Shown: piece after piece, positions 21,167-30,602 of the stretch
Numbering within the stretch: the stretch's first letter is position 1
Layout: every line of letters begins with the position of its first letter
DNA from: Richelia sinica FACHB-800
GTDB taxonomy: Bacteria > Cyanobacteriota > Cyanobacteriia > Cyanobacteriales > Nostocaceae
Reading direction: 5' to 3'
Assembly (NCBI RefSeq): GCF_014698825.1
Contig: NZ_JACJTT010000022.1
Span: forward strand, 1-64,000
Length of the DNA: 64,000 bases
Translations under genes and position numbers: made by a program
Notes under the pieces: generated by a model
Database searches by the model: none
What the model was told of the DNA's origin: nothing
The model's input: only the letters and a program-made list of their open reading frames with translations

Positions 21167-23140
21167 CTACCTAAATCTGAGTGCTGTTTTTGTTGAATCT
21201 CCAAGCAGCACAGTCTGGCAACCTGGGGACAACAACAAACTTTCTTGGTGGACTTGTCCCTGTCTATCACGCCAGCGTATATCTACTGCTAGTTGGGTGT
21301 TATCTGCAACTTTTCCTAACCCAAAGTGCAGTTCTGGACTACGTGCGCCAGAATGACCATTACCACCATCTACCTGTGCTACTAGTTCCCGTCCATTGGG
21401 TAGGTGTATAGTAGCGCTGGCCCCTATTGCAGGACTACCAAATACTCCTGGTTGAGGATGACCTGCTTTGACCTGAGTCGTGGCAATTGTTTGGTCTACA
21501 GGAGGGAGTAATAAGTGCAGTCCTAAAAACTTGCCGGGATGGGGGCTATCATTGCGATAAAAATAGGACTCTTCAAACTGGTTAGCGATCGCAAAATCTA
21601 AATCTCCATCTCCATCTACATCAGCAGTAGCAATACCACGAGTGACATAAGGTTCATCTAACCCCAATTCCTTAGCAAAGTCGTAATATCTGCCATCTTT
21701 GGCACGGATAAAGAAGGGGTTATGGTCATGACCACTTAAATCATCTCCCCGTTGACTTTGCAATCTCGGCCAGCTTTGGGTAAGACTCAACATTTCATCA
21801 TTGCCCATTGCTAACTCATGTAATTCTGGCCAACGGTTGACTGTACCCTTCATGAAACCAGTGGCCTGTAAAGCTTCTAAACTCCCATCATTATCAAAAT
21901 CGCCAAATTTCGTATCCCACCCCCAACCACCACGAGACACCCCTAAAGGTTCACTGCGGTCAACATAGGGGGCAATTCCTTGGGCCATTTTCTCTACTTC
22001 ACCAGTGCTAATGAATAGGAAATGACTTTCTTCCAAAGCATATTCACTAGCAATGTTGCTGACGTAAATATCTAGCCAACCATCACCATTCACATCCCCA
22101 AAGTCTACTCCCATACCTTTAAATGAGTCATGACCAAGGACTTTTGAGTTGGGAGTGGTTAAGGTTTTTTTCCCGGATAAGATGCCAAATTGGAATTTAC
22201 CTGGTTGAGAACGGTTATGTAGTAATCTGTCAGGGCCAAAATCGTTAGCAAAATAGATTTCTGGCAACATATCACCATCTAAATCTGCTGTTCCCACTGC
22301 TAAAGCCCAAGGTCGAGCTTTTGATTCATTCAAAACATCGGGTATTTCTTGAAAATCTACCGTCGTAGTTGTTGCTGACAACCATCGCAATAAATGATGT
22401 CCACCACCGTTATCAGCCCGATTCAAGGAATGTTGCATTACCTCCTGACCAGTTCCTTGAGTGTTGAGAATTTGGGCATTGTCAGGAAAGAAATTACCAA
22501 CTATTAAATCGTTATGTCCATCACCATCTATATCTGATAGGGTGGCAGCGTTGGTATACCATTGCTCATCACCTGGTAATAAGGCTTGTGGAATGTAGTC
22601 ACTAGCTTGTAAATTGCCAGTCTTGGTTGATTGTTTGAGGAAAGCCACAGGAGTACGTCCCCAATAGTAAACCAAGATATCCATTTGCCCATCTTCATTG
22701 ACATCTCCAGGTAAACAGCCCATTGGGGCCATCGTCTTTGGATTGTAGAGGTGGGAATTGGCTACTAAGGTAAAGGGTTGATAACGTGAATTTGTCCCAG
22801 GTACAGGTGCAACTAGCACTTGATTTGAGCGTGTTTCTACATAACAAACATCGTTAGCTAACCCATCTCCATCTAAATCATTTAAAGCTACTGCTGCACC
22901 AACTGCGGAAATCCAACCAGAGTGTCTTTCTAAACTAGGGTGTACTGGTCGCCATAATTGTGATGATTGAGTTGGTATTGCTGGTAAAGCTGAGGAGGTA
23001 AACTGAAAGCGAGAGGCGATCGCTTCTCTTTCTGTTGCCGATACTGCTGGTAAGCGAGAGAGGGAAAATAAGGCCAAAATTACCATTAATGCAACCCACC
23101 GCTTGACCTGTTTCCCCATCCATCTAGACAAACGTCTCAT
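21167..23140 (-). CDS. unbV: enediyne biosynthesis protein UnbV (E4), VCBS/FG-GAP repeat with ASPIC-UnbV domain
   Basis: About 657 residues from the ATG at 23140, which forms an ATGA overlap with the stop of the gene before it; a longer frame to 23188 is therefore unlikely to be used. An N-terminal signal or anchor (RWVALMVILALFSLSRLPAVSA) is followed by at least seven FG-GAP/VCBS-type calcium loops (DLDGDGLANDV, DVNEDGQMDI, DIDGDGHNDLIV, DLDGDMLPEIY, DVNGDGWLDIYV, DFDNDGSLEAL, DVDGDGDLDFAI), which build a beta-propeller. The C-terminal ASPIC/UnbV domain covers about the last 100 residues (GASATIHLPNGRELV ... GNGHSGARSPELHFGLG). It is the E4 member of the enediyne core cassette and probably acts outside the cytoplasm. 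Confidence 0.92.
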   Translation of the reverse strand: MRRLSRWMGKQVKRWVALMVILALFSLSRLPAVSATEREAIASRFQFTSSALPAIPTQSSQLWRPVHPSLERHSGWISAVGAAVALNDLDGDGLANDVCYVETRSNQVLVAPVPGTNSRYQPFTLVANSHLYNPKTMAPMGCLPGDVNEDGQMDILVYYWGRTPVAFLKQSTKTGNLQASDYIPQALLPGDEQWYTNAATLSDIDGDGHNDLIVGNFFPDNAQILNTQGTGQEVMQHSLNRADNGGGHHLLRWLSATTTTVDFQEIPDVLNESKARPWALAVGTADLDGDMLPEIYFANDFGPDRLLHNRSQPGKFQFGILSGKKTLTTPNSKVLGHDSFKGMGVDFGDVNGDGWLDIYVSNIASEYALEESHFLFISTGEVEKMAQGIAPYVDRSEPLGVSRGGWGWDTKFGDFDNDGSLEALQATGFMKGTVNRWPELHELAMGNDEMLSLTQSWPRLQSQRGDDLSGHDHNPFFIRAKDGRYYDFAKELGLDEPYVTRGIATADVDGDGDLDFAIANQFEESYFYRNDSPHPGKFLGLHLLLPPVDQTIATTQVKAGHPQPGVFGSPAIGASATIHLPNGRELVAQVDGGNGHSGARSPELHFGLGKVADNTQLAVDIRWRDRQGQVHQESLLLSPGCQTVLLGDSTKTALRFR

Positions 23141-24171
23141 ACTGGTACACCAAGGGTTGCGAATTGTTTTTGTATTAACTGTCGCCAAATTTCGTAAGCA
23201 GGTAAAGCTGCGTCATAGGGTAAATCAATCAACAATTTATCTGTAATTTCTGCCGCAGTTTGAGCAGAAATTCCCAATAGCACTTGGCAAGCCATTTCTG
23301 TATCTGAAGTGGGATTTCCGGCTCTTTCCCTAGCCTTGGCAGCAAAAGCTACACCTTGAGCTAAGTGGGGTAAATATAAACCTGCTAATTCTCTCAAAGT
23401 TTCGATTTCTTGACGATTCACTCCTCCTGCATAGCCGCAAGCTAATCCAACACCACTCCATAAATCCGCTTGTCTGACCTGATTGAAGGTGTTAATAGTA
23501 GCAGCAATTTGCGGAATATCTGCGCCGTAAATAAACCATAAACTTCTCCCCAAACCTTGATCAAAAACTCGCAGTGCATATCCATCTATTTCTGATGGCA
23601 TGTTTTGCGGTTGGAGATAATGTTGATGGTGAAAGTAACCGGCATGAAATCCATAACCATCTACTGCTAACCACCCCAGTAAGGGATCAGGAAATTCTTG
23701 ATGAGGTTGATTCAGCGATCGCAAATAACGTTGGATACCCCCAGGAACTCTTGCTAATAACCAACCTGTTCCTACATAACCCATGTATATGTGATTGATT
23801 GCTATACCTGACAAAAAATTTTTGAGGCGATTTCTCTGCCAAGGTGTGAAGTAGTCCAAAAGTGCCAAACCCATTGCTGCCCCTTCAAAGGCAAATCCCC
23901 GCATCTCTGTTTTTACTACATTGAGTTGGGTGGCTAGTATTTCTAATTCTGCATCAGCGATCGCTAAATGATAGCCATATAAAAATGTCAGCCCAATATC
24001 TTCTAGTTTCTGCTTTTTATAAATATCTCTAATAATGAAACCTCTGGTAGCCGCACTGGTTTCTTCAATACTGATTTTGAATAATCTAGCTCGATATTGT
24101 TTGACTGTTTGATTTATCAAACATTTACTCTTTTCACTAACATTCAATAATTGTGTGAAAATTCTCCACAT
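23137..24171 (-). CDS. unbL: enediyne biosynthesis protein UnbL (E3), DUF1702 family
   Basis: A 344-residue soluble protein of the DUF1702 family, the E3/UnbL member of the enediyne core cassette. Typical family sequence is seen in EMRGFAFEGAAMGLALLDYF near residue 90-110, VDGYGFHAGYFHH near 170, FDQGLGRSLWFIYGAD near 207, and ADLWSGVGLACGYAGG near 235. It is the first gene of the minus-strand block, and its TGA overlaps the ATG of unbV. Biochemical role is not established in any system I know. The promoter of the whole block should lie in 24172-24791. Confidence 0.92.
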   Translation of the reverse strand: MWRIFTQLLNVSEKSKCLINQTVKQYRARLFKISIEETSAATRGFIIRDIYKKQKLEDIGLTFLYGYHLAIADAELEILATQLNVVKTEMRGFAFEGAAMGLALLDYFTPWQRNRLKNFLSGIAINHIYMGYVGTGWLLARVPGGIQRYLRSLNQPHQEFPDPLLGWLAVDGYGFHAGYFHHQHYLQPQNMPSEIDGYALRVFDQGLGRSLWFIYGADIPQIAATINTFNQVRQADLWSGVGLACGYAGGVNRQEIETLRELAGLYLPHLAQGVAFAAKARERAGNPTSDTEMACQVLLGISAQTAAEITDKLLIDLPYDAALPAYEIWRQLIQKQFATLGVPV

Positions 24172-24791
24172 ACAGTCCTCTTACTCTCTATGGAGTAATA
24201 ATCAAAAGGCAAGTAATCCTAGTGTTTGTAACAGGAGCAGGGACAACCAAAATCACTAGACTTATCCTCGGTATTTACTTATGGTATCTGTTGTTTACTG
24301 ATAGTGGTTATTCTTTATTTAATCTTATTTTTATTAAGTAAAGTGAAGTGTAATATTGCAGATTTACAGTTATAAATTAATAATCCAATGAAACCAGCGT
24401 AAAAATAGGATTTAATTCCCATTCAGCAATTTAATAACTAGCTAATATCTCCTATTTGGCTTAATTATGAGTCATAACTTATTATTAATTGTTCAGCATT
24501 TTCCTATCTATTAACTTCTCATTTCTCAACTACCCCTCAAGGGATTCACTGATATCAAAAGACTCATTCCCATCTGGTGATAGTGATTATCTGGGAAATC
24601 AACTATAAGTAATAGTTATTTTTAATGCCGACTAATTGAACATTTAATGACAAGATAACTTCATGAAAACTTCATAAAATGCCTGTTTAATGAATAAATT
24701 TTAAGCAGGCTGGATATTCACTAAATTCAAGGGCAGATATGAGCGATCGCCTGGCTCAGATTTCAATAAGTTTAACTATACCTAAATCGAG
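24172..24791. other. Intergenic region upstream of the enediyne block
   Basis: About 620 AT-rich bases between unbL and the 3' end of the kinase gene. It should contain the promoter of the enediyne-type operon. No obvious NtcA box, DIF-type motif, terminator, tRNA or repeat was found. A short plus-strand frame at 24739-24933 is antisense to the kinase repeats and is not considered a gene. Confidence 0.4.
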
Positions 24792-26369
24792 TTACAACAA
24801 ACCGCGCTTACCATTAGGACGTATGGTTAACCAATTCGTCTTCGCTACTGAGAGTTGTTCCTCTGTCACCTTCGCCCCAGTCAAATTAGCTCCACACAAA
24901 TTGGCCCCTCTCAAATTAGCATTACTGAGATAAGCATGACTGAGATCCGCACCCCGTAAATCTGCACCAGCTAAGTCAGCATTGCTGAAATAGGCTTTAG
25001 TTAAATTAGTGTCTCGCAAGTTTGCATCTACTAAACTAGCTCTACCAAAATCGCTTTTGTTCAGATTGCTTCCATGCAGGTTAGTTTTCCGCAATTGAGC
25101 AGAATTAAAATTAGTCTCGGATAAATCCACTCCAACTAAGCTGAGTAAACTCAAGTTATAAGAAGCAAAATCCCTTCTACCTTTAGAATAGGCTGCCAGT
25201 AGGGTTTGTGCATCTAACTTGCGCTCTAGGTGAGAACCATTACTATTACTTGTAGCCAAACTGGTAGCTTTAGATACTATCTCTCCATGTTGAGTACGTC
25301 CCATCCCCAGTCCTACCGATTCTCCCCCTTTCGCCCTTCTGGCACGAATAGCGGCTGCAATCTTCGCCACATTTTCATTGCGGTTAGCTGTAGAATTACT
25401 GTTCCAAGATGTGGAATTGTCTGGACGCTGGGAATTTTGAACTAGTAAACCCTCTGACAAGCTATTTAGGTATGGCTCTATATCTAGCGCTCCTAGCACT
25501 TCCATCGCTGAGTGATAGCGATTCCGTACCGATACCTCTAACATTTTCTTTAATACTTTTGTCAAGTGCTCGCTGATATTGACTAAATGCTCCCACAGCA
25601 TGTCACCTGTGGTGGGATTATATTCTAAATCTTTAGGTGTTTTCGCAGTGAGCAGATAAATACAAGTCACTCCCAAAGCATAAATATCACTGGCATACAC
25701 TGGACGCATAGCCATTTGCTCTGGTGGTGCAAAACCAGGTGTACCTATGGCATAAGCTGTTAATGCAGTATGTCCTGATTGATTACCCGCAGCTTGGCTG
25801 ACTTGGTCTTTCACTGCACCAAAGTCAATTAACACCAATCGTCCGTCTTGGGTACGACGAATTAAGTTAGCAGGTTTGATATCACGATGAATTACCTTTC
25901 GTTCATGGATGTATTTTAACAGGGGCAGGATTTCGCTCAGGAATTGTCTGACTCCATGCTCTGTATATACACCCTTCTGTTTTACTTCTTGTTGTAATGT
26001 GGAACCGCTAATATATTCTTGGACTAAATAGAATTGCTGACGATCTTCAAAATAATCAAGTAATCTGGGTATTTGTGGGTGATTGCCAATCTTACCTAGA
26101 GTCTTGGCCTCTCTTTCAAACAATTCCCCCGCCATTTGTAAAATATGTGGAGCCGTACCAGATGGGCGTAATTGCTTAATTACACAACAGGGCTGACCTG
26201 GTAATACTTCGTCCTGGGCTAAAAAAGTTGCTCCGAAACCTCCCTGACCCAAAGGTTTAATCACTCGGTAGCGATCGCGCAAAAGTAGAGGGGAGCCACA
26301 GGAATTACACCTGCGACTAGATGCAAGATTTTCTGGATGGATACAGGTAGGATTCAAGCAGTAGCTCAT
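24792..26369 (-). CDS. Ser/Thr protein kinase with Cys motif and pentapeptide repeats (SpkB-like)
   Basis: A 525-residue Hanks-type kinase. The N-terminus has a Cys-rich putative zinc or redox motif (CLNPTCIHPEN ... CNSCGSPL) like that of Synechocystis SpkB. Kinase domain about 32-300: glycine loop GQGGFGATFLA, lysine in CVIKQL, catalytic loop HRDIKPANL, DFG in IDFGAVKDQ, and GTPGFAPPEQ. A linker (300-400) follows, then pentapeptide repeats (about 405-510: ADLAGADLRGADLSHAYLSNANLRGANL), which fold into a right-handed quadrilateral helix. It is alone, downstream of a ~890-bp gap. Substrate unknown; SpkB is linked to oxidative stress in Synechocystis. Confidence 0.92.
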   Translation of the reverse strand: MSYCLNPTCIHPENLASSRRCNSCGSPLLLRDRYRVIKPLGQGGFGATFLAQDEVLPGQPCCVIKQLRPSGTAPHILQMAGELFEREAKTLGKIGNHPQIPRLLDYFEDRQQFYLVQEYISGSTLQQEVKQKGVYTEHGVRQFLSEILPLLKYIHERKVIHRDIKPANLIRRTQDGRLVLIDFGAVKDQVSQAAGNQSGHTALTAYAIGTPGFAPPEQMAMRPVYASDIYALGVTCIYLLTAKTPKDLEYNPTTGDMLWEHLVNISEHLTKVLKKMLEVSVRNRYHSAMEVLGALDIEPYLNSLSEGLLVQNSQRPDNSTSWNSNSTANRNENVAKIAAAIRARRAKGGESVGLGMGRTQHGEIVSKATSLATSNSNGSHLERKLDAQTLLAAYSKGRRDFASYNLSLLSLVGVDLSETNFNSAQLRKTNLHGSNLNKSDFGRASLVDANLRDTNLTKAYFSNADLAGADLRGADLSHAYLSNANLRGANLCGANLTGAKVTEEQLSVAKTNWLTIRPNGKRGLL

Positions 26370-26844
26370 GCACTGTCCACTCTCTACACAAAAAAATAAA
26401 GAAAATAAAATTAGGCTCTCATTTTCATTATCGAGAGAAACTAGGAGTTTGACCTGGTCACTTTTGCTGGAAATCTTAATGTAAGAGTTCCTAACCCTTA
26501 ACTAAAACTACTGAAATTTATACTAACGCTTTGATTTTTGTATTAAAAAAACTAAGCAGGATAAACTCTTTTAATTTTACTATTATCACACGAAAATCTG
26601 GCAATAATGGTTACAAAAAAAAATCGGTACTGAATCCTGTCTGGAGTAGTTTTACAGAAAATAGACTTATATGTAATTTTACGTAAATTGACCATTTGCT
26701 CTGGAGTAAATATGAAATTTTTACAGCAATTGCTTTACAGCTAATTCACATTTAGGTAAAAAGCAAGACAGATAATCACTAACCAAGAATAAAAAATAGT
26801 AAATAATTGTATCTATTTTAGCCTAAGTAAAGGAGATCAAAAAG

Positions 26845-26949
26845 ATGGAAAAGTGCAACTATTTCCTAATTTTCCTGATTATTCTCAATTTAGTGAATTT
26901 ATCTTGTGGCTCTTGGTTAAATACTATGAGTAAATTTACGAGGGGTTAA
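26845..26949 (+). CDS. candidate small hydrophobic peptide (34 aa)
   Basis: ATG preceded by a strong AAAGGAG ribosome site at about 9 bases, encoding a 34-residue peptide with a hydrophobic segment (YFLIFLIILNLVNLSCGSW). It lies in the 890-bp gap between the kinase and hemL, where nothing else explains the good ribosome site. No family is recognised. It could be a small membrane protein or leader peptide, or chance. Support is the ribosome site and hydrophobicity only. Confidence 0.35.
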   Translation: MEKCNYFLIFLIILNLVNLSCGSWLNTMSKFTRG

Positions 26950-27018
26950 ACACCTCACCCTGAAAGCCTTAGTTTTGCGTTGTTTTATCTCCTGAAAATT
27001 ACACCAATCTCTCAGTCA

Positions 27019-27153
27019 ATGCAGTACATATCGGAAAATGACAAATCTTTGAAGAATAGCCATTATTACTGCTGTTATGTACCTGGCAAAGATGAATTTT
27101 GCTGTTATAACTTACTGACAACAGAGGCTATGAAGCCCCAGGAGTTAAATTAG
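27019..27153 (+). CDS. candidate Cys-rich small peptide (44 aa)
   Basis: A 44-residue frame downstream of the hydrophobic peptide on the same strand, with a curious paired-Cys pattern (HYYCCYVPGKDEFCCYNLL). No clear ribosome site precedes the ATG, and no family is recognised. It is recorded because the paired C-C/C-C spacing is unusual for random AT-rich DNA. The rest of 26370-27259 shows no gene. Confidence 0.2.
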   Translation: MQYISENDKSLKNSHYYCCYVPGKDEFCCYNLLTTEAMKPQELN

Positions 27154-27259
27154 GGATGATGGGTTAGACCCCCCATAAACTTACTAAGAGGATGTTGAAA
27201 AAAGCCTAAGGTTTGCAAACTTGAAGTATTCCCTCAAGCTGATTCAATACCCCAGACCT

Positions 27260-28558
27260 TTATAGACTAGATAAAACTTCTCGCGCAGCAGCCAAAGTCT
27301 GCTCGATATCCTCGTCTGTATGTTCTAAAGAAGTAAATCCAGCCTCGAATTGAGATGGCGCAAGGTAAATACCTCTCTCTAACATACCCCGATGGAAACG
27401 ACCAAATTTAGCTGTGTCAGACTTTTTCGCATCTTCGTAGTTATGAACTGGCCCAGATGTGAAAAATAAACCAAACATGGCACTGATAGAACCGCCACAA
27501 GCTGCATGACCAGTTTCTTGAGCAATTTGTAGTAAACCATCAGCTAGTTTCTTGGTAATCCGCTCTAGGTACTCATAAGTACCAGGCTTTCTCAATAGTT
27601 CTAGAGTCTTAATCCCTGCTGTCATAGCCAGAGGATTACCAGAAAGTGTCCCTGCTTGATAAACAGGGCCGGCTGGGGCAATCATGGACATAATATCACG
27701 GCGACCACCATAGGCACCCACTGGTAAGCCACCACCAATTACTTTACCCATGGTAGTTAAATCAGGGGTAATGCCAAATTTCTCTTGAGCACCACCGTAA
27801 GCGATGCGGAAACCTGTCATGACTTCATCAAATACCAGTAATGCTCCATGTTCATGGGTTAATTCCCGCAAACCTTCCAAGAAGCCAGCATCAGGAGGAA
27901 TAAAACCAGCATTACCAACTACTGGTTCAAGAATCACACCTGCAATTTCGCCACGATTAGCCTCAAATAAGGCTTTGACTGCTTCTAGGTCATTGTAGGG
28001 AGCGGTTAAGGTACTGCTAGTGGCAGATTTAGGTACGCCAGGGGAGTCAGGTAAACCAAGTGTTGCTACCCCGGAACCAGCTTTAACGAGGAACATATCA
28101 GCATGACCGTGATAGCAGCCTTCAAACTTGATGATTTTTTCACGCTGAGTAAAAGCTCGCATCAACCGTAATACAGCCATACAAGCTTCTGTTCCAGAGT
28201 TGACAAATCTCACCATTTCTATACTGGGAACAGCATCAATCACCATTTCTGCTAAAACGTTTTCCAGAACGCAAGGTGCACCAAAGCTGGTGCCTTTTTC
28301 TAAAGCTTCATGGAGTGCGCTGATCACTTCAGGATGAGCATGACCACAAATGGCTGGGCCCCAAGTTCCCACATAGTCAATGTATTTATTTCCGTCTACA
28401 TCCCAAATATAAGCACCTTTAACGCGGTCAAAAACTATCGGTTGACCACCAACAGATTTAAAAGCACGAACTGGAGAGCTAACGCCTCCAGGCATGAGAT
28501 TTTGAGCGGCAGCAAAGATTTCTTGTGATTTTGTGGTTTTAATTGTGGTATTTACCAA
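27260..28558 (-). CDS. hemL: glutamate-1-semialdehyde 2,1-aminomutase
   Basis: PLP enzyme converting glutamate-1-semialdehyde to 5-aminolevulinate, the committed precursor of chlorophyll, heme and bilins. I place the start at a TTG (28558) giving [14 protein letters not shown], because a GGAGG ribosome site stands about six bases before it and the product is then 432 residues, the family norm. The longer frame from 28588 would include the ribosome site. Motifs are [18 protein letters not shown] near 120, CYHGHAD near 148, FDEVMTGFR near 245, and the PLP lysine in [18 protein letters not shown] near 270. It is stand-alone. Confidence 0.96.
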   Translation of the reverse strand: MVNTTIKTTKSQEIFAAAQNLMPGGVSSPVRAFKSVGGQPIVFDRVKGAYIWDVDGNKYIDYVGTWGPAICGHAHPEVISALHEALEKGTSFGAPCVLENVLAEMVIDAVPSIEMVRFVNSGTEACMAVLRLMRAFTQREKIIKFEGCYHGHADMFLVKAGSGVATLGLPDSPGVPKSATSSTLTAPYNDLEAVKALFEANRGEIAGVILEPVVGNAGFIPPDAGFLEGLRELTHEHGALLVFDEVMTGFRIAYGGAQEKFGITPDLTTMGKVIGGGLPVGAYGGRRDIMSMIAPAGPVYQAGTLSGNPLAMTAGIKTLELLRKPGTYEYLERITKKLADGLLQIAQETGHAACGGSISAMFGLFFTSGPVHNYEDAKKSDTAKFGRFHRGMLERGIYLAPSQFEAGFTSLEHTDEDIEQTLAAAREVLSSL

Positions 28559-28864
28559 GGTTGCCTCCGAACACTGGAAATGAAACAAAAGCTCTCTATC
28601 TTAGGATAGGGTTAAACAATGCTGAGAATTTCTATCGTATAAAATTAGCTGAAAGAAAAAAATAACGATATGTGTATAGTTGAGGACGGATGAGGGTTCT
28701 CAGAGAAAACTAGCATTTTTGCTAACCCACCATCAAAAAACATTTTTGTCACTCTTCCATCTTGGGGTCGTGAGGTAGAAGGTGAATGAGGATTTCAATT
28801 GCTATAGGCGGAATGTTATGGTGAATCCATTAATCTTCAATTAATTACAGCAAATTAGGTCAAT

Positions 28865-29515
28865 ATGTCTTCTCCCACACGGCGCTCATTGGTATCTGCC
28901 ATCCCAACTGAGAAAATTCGCTACGATGACAGGGGTTTAGTACCGGCAATAGTTCAAGATTATTTGGACGGAACGGTGTTGATGATGGCGTGGATGAATC
29001 AGGAGTCGTTACAAAAGACTTTGGAAACTGGCGAAACTTGGTTTTGGAGTCGTTCCCGACAGGAGTTTTGGCACAAGGGAGCCACATCTGGGCACATTCA
29101 GAGAGTAGAGAGTATTCGCTATGACTGTGATAGTGATGCTTTGCTAATTGGTGTGGAACAAATAGGAGATATTGCTTGCCATACTGGGGAGCGGAGTTGT
29201 TTCCATCAAGTAGACGGTACGATTACACCTCCGCCGGCGGATACTTTATCACAGGTGTTTCAAGTGATATGCGATCGCCGTGACCACCCAAATGAAAGTT
29301 CTTACACCTGTAAATTGCTGGCTGGTGGTGACAACAAAATTTTGAAAAAAATCGGCGAAGAAAGCGCGGAAGTCGTGATGGCCTGTAAAGATGATGATAC
29401 TGAGGCGATCGCTGGAGAAGTAGCAGACCTGTTTTATCACACTCTGGTAGCTTTAGCCCATCATCAAGTGGATATTAAGGCTGTTTATCGCAAACTACAA
29501 GAACGCCGTAGATAA
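28865..29515 (+). CDS. hisIE: bifunctional phosphoribosyl-AMP cyclohydrolase / phosphoribosyl-ATP pyrophosphatase
   Basis: Second and third steps of histidine synthesis in one 216-residue protein. HisI domain (about 15-115): [35 protein letters not shown], the metal-site DCDSDALL near 89, and the CHTGERSCF cysteine motif near 106. HisE domain (about 125-216): the helical [15 protein letters not shown] and [16 protein letters not shown] motifs binding the pyrophosphate-magnesium centre. The fused arrangement is usual in cyanobacteria. No other his genes adjoin it. Confidence 0.97.
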   Translation: MSSPTRRSLVSAIPTEKIRYDDRGLVPAIVQDYLDGTVLMMAWMNQESLQKTLETGETWFWSRSRQEFWHKGATSGHIQRVESIRYDCDSDALLIGVEQIGDIACHTGERSCFHQVDGTITPPPADTLSQVFQVICDRRDHPNESSYTCKLLAGGDNKILKKIGEESAEVVMACKDDDTEAIAGEVADLFYHTLVALAHHQVDIKAVYRKLQERRR

Positions 29516-30206
29516 ACCTTGTTTAGTCATACCCAGGGTGTGTAAGCCTCGCGAACCACCCTCTGTCACCATATCTCAAGTTACCTGCTGCTTATATGTC
29601 AGCAAATATTCATATTTTTGTAATTCTTATTATTAGCTCTGCTTTTCCTCATTCATTCCACAGAGTTTCCACAGGACTTATGACTATTTTCCACAAAGGT
29701 TATACGTTCTCATCGGCTCTTGCTGACTTCCTGGGGATTTTGTTATTACCCCATCGCTGAACTTTGGTAACTGAGTTTTATTTAAGTTTTGTAACAGAAA
29801 ATATATTTAAACCCTATTGATTTCGTGGAATTTTATTTTGTCACTGCTAATTTTTAACATTTCGCAGCATTGACAAACCCACCCCCTCATAGCGCACAAT
29901 GATTCGGCTCACCTTTTTTTAGTTTGCTCAACTGTTGGTAAACACCACAGTCGAGAGTGATTTAATTGACCATGATCAGTACCAAACATCTCTGGCTTCT
30001 AGCTGAGGATAAATTGAGTGACTGAGTAAAAAAGAAAAAGCTCTTGATATTTGATTCTGTGTTTCCCTATGGGGTATAACTCAGCACTTAATAACTTGCA
30101 ACGAGGGTGTAGGTTGTGGAAATTCCCCACATCCCATACCCTGCACCCTGAATTAATTGTTAATCCCAGCAAATTTTCGTGATTGACCTGCTCAAAGGAA
30201 AATCTT
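29516..30206. other. Intergenic region with DnaA-box-like sequences
   Basis: About 690 non-coding bases. Between 29655 and 29695 are three TTCCACA sequences, one of them a full TTTTCCACA (29687-29695), and TGTGGAAAT lies at 30115. TTTTCCACA is the DnaA-box form known in cyanobacteria. AT-rich runs follow (29770-29870). No RNA gene or protein gene is visible. This could be a DnaA titration site or coincidence; dnaN or dnaA is not nearby. Confidence 0.35.
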
Positions 30207-30404
30207 ATGAACGCAACAGTTAGCATCTTTACAGAAATACCTGAAACACTTCATGAATCCCTCAAAAACTACCTAGAAACTCATCCAGATTGGGATCAAA
30301 ACCGTGTTTTGACGGCTGCCCTCTCCTTGTTTCTACTCCAAAATGGAGATAGCGATCGCCGTGCGGCCCGTGTTTATCTAGAAACTTTGTTTCATCATTG
30401 CTAA
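30207..30404 (+). CDS. DUF2811 family small protein
   Basis: A 65-residue cyanobacterial protein starting MNATVSIFTEIPETLHESLKNYLETHPDW, typical of DUF2811 (a short CopG-like or stand-alone helical protein of unknown role). The ATG at 30207 follows CAAAGGAAAA, a fair ribosome site; the frame can be extended to 30183 but without conservation or ribosome site. The sequence LTAALSLFLLQNGDSDRRAARVYLETLF forms the second half. Function unknown. Confidence 0.75.
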   Translation: MNATVSIFTEIPETLHESLKNYLETHPDWDQNRVLTAALSLFLLQNGDSDRRAARVYLETLFHHC

Positions 30405-30465
30405 ATATCAACTGGATTCTCAACAATGAATCCAGCTATTATTCAAATCAATCCATATAAATTTT

Positions 30466-30521
30466 GGTCGCAATTCCCTTATCCTGACAGCATCATACTG
30501 AATAGGAGAAGAATTGCGACC
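30466..30521. terminator. Long hairpin between convergent DUF2811 and response regulator genes
   Basis: A perfect 11-bp inverted repeat (GGTCGCAATTC / GAATTGCGACC) encloses about 34 bases in which further partial pairing is possible. Placed between convergent genes, it may act as a bidirectional transcription barrier or mRNA end stabiliser. No long T-run follows on either strand. Confidence 0.5.
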
Positions 30522-30602
30522 TGAAGATAAAGAGAAAGAGTTTATCTTTTTTAGTCAGTATCTGATTTTCAGTGACGAGTCAGGGAAAACATAACTCTAA
30601 AA

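Noticed and set aside
29655-29870. Chromosome origin suspected from TTTTCCACA boxes
   Set aside because: Too few boxes, and no dnaA, dnaN or other origin-linked gene in the window; kept only as a low-interest note.
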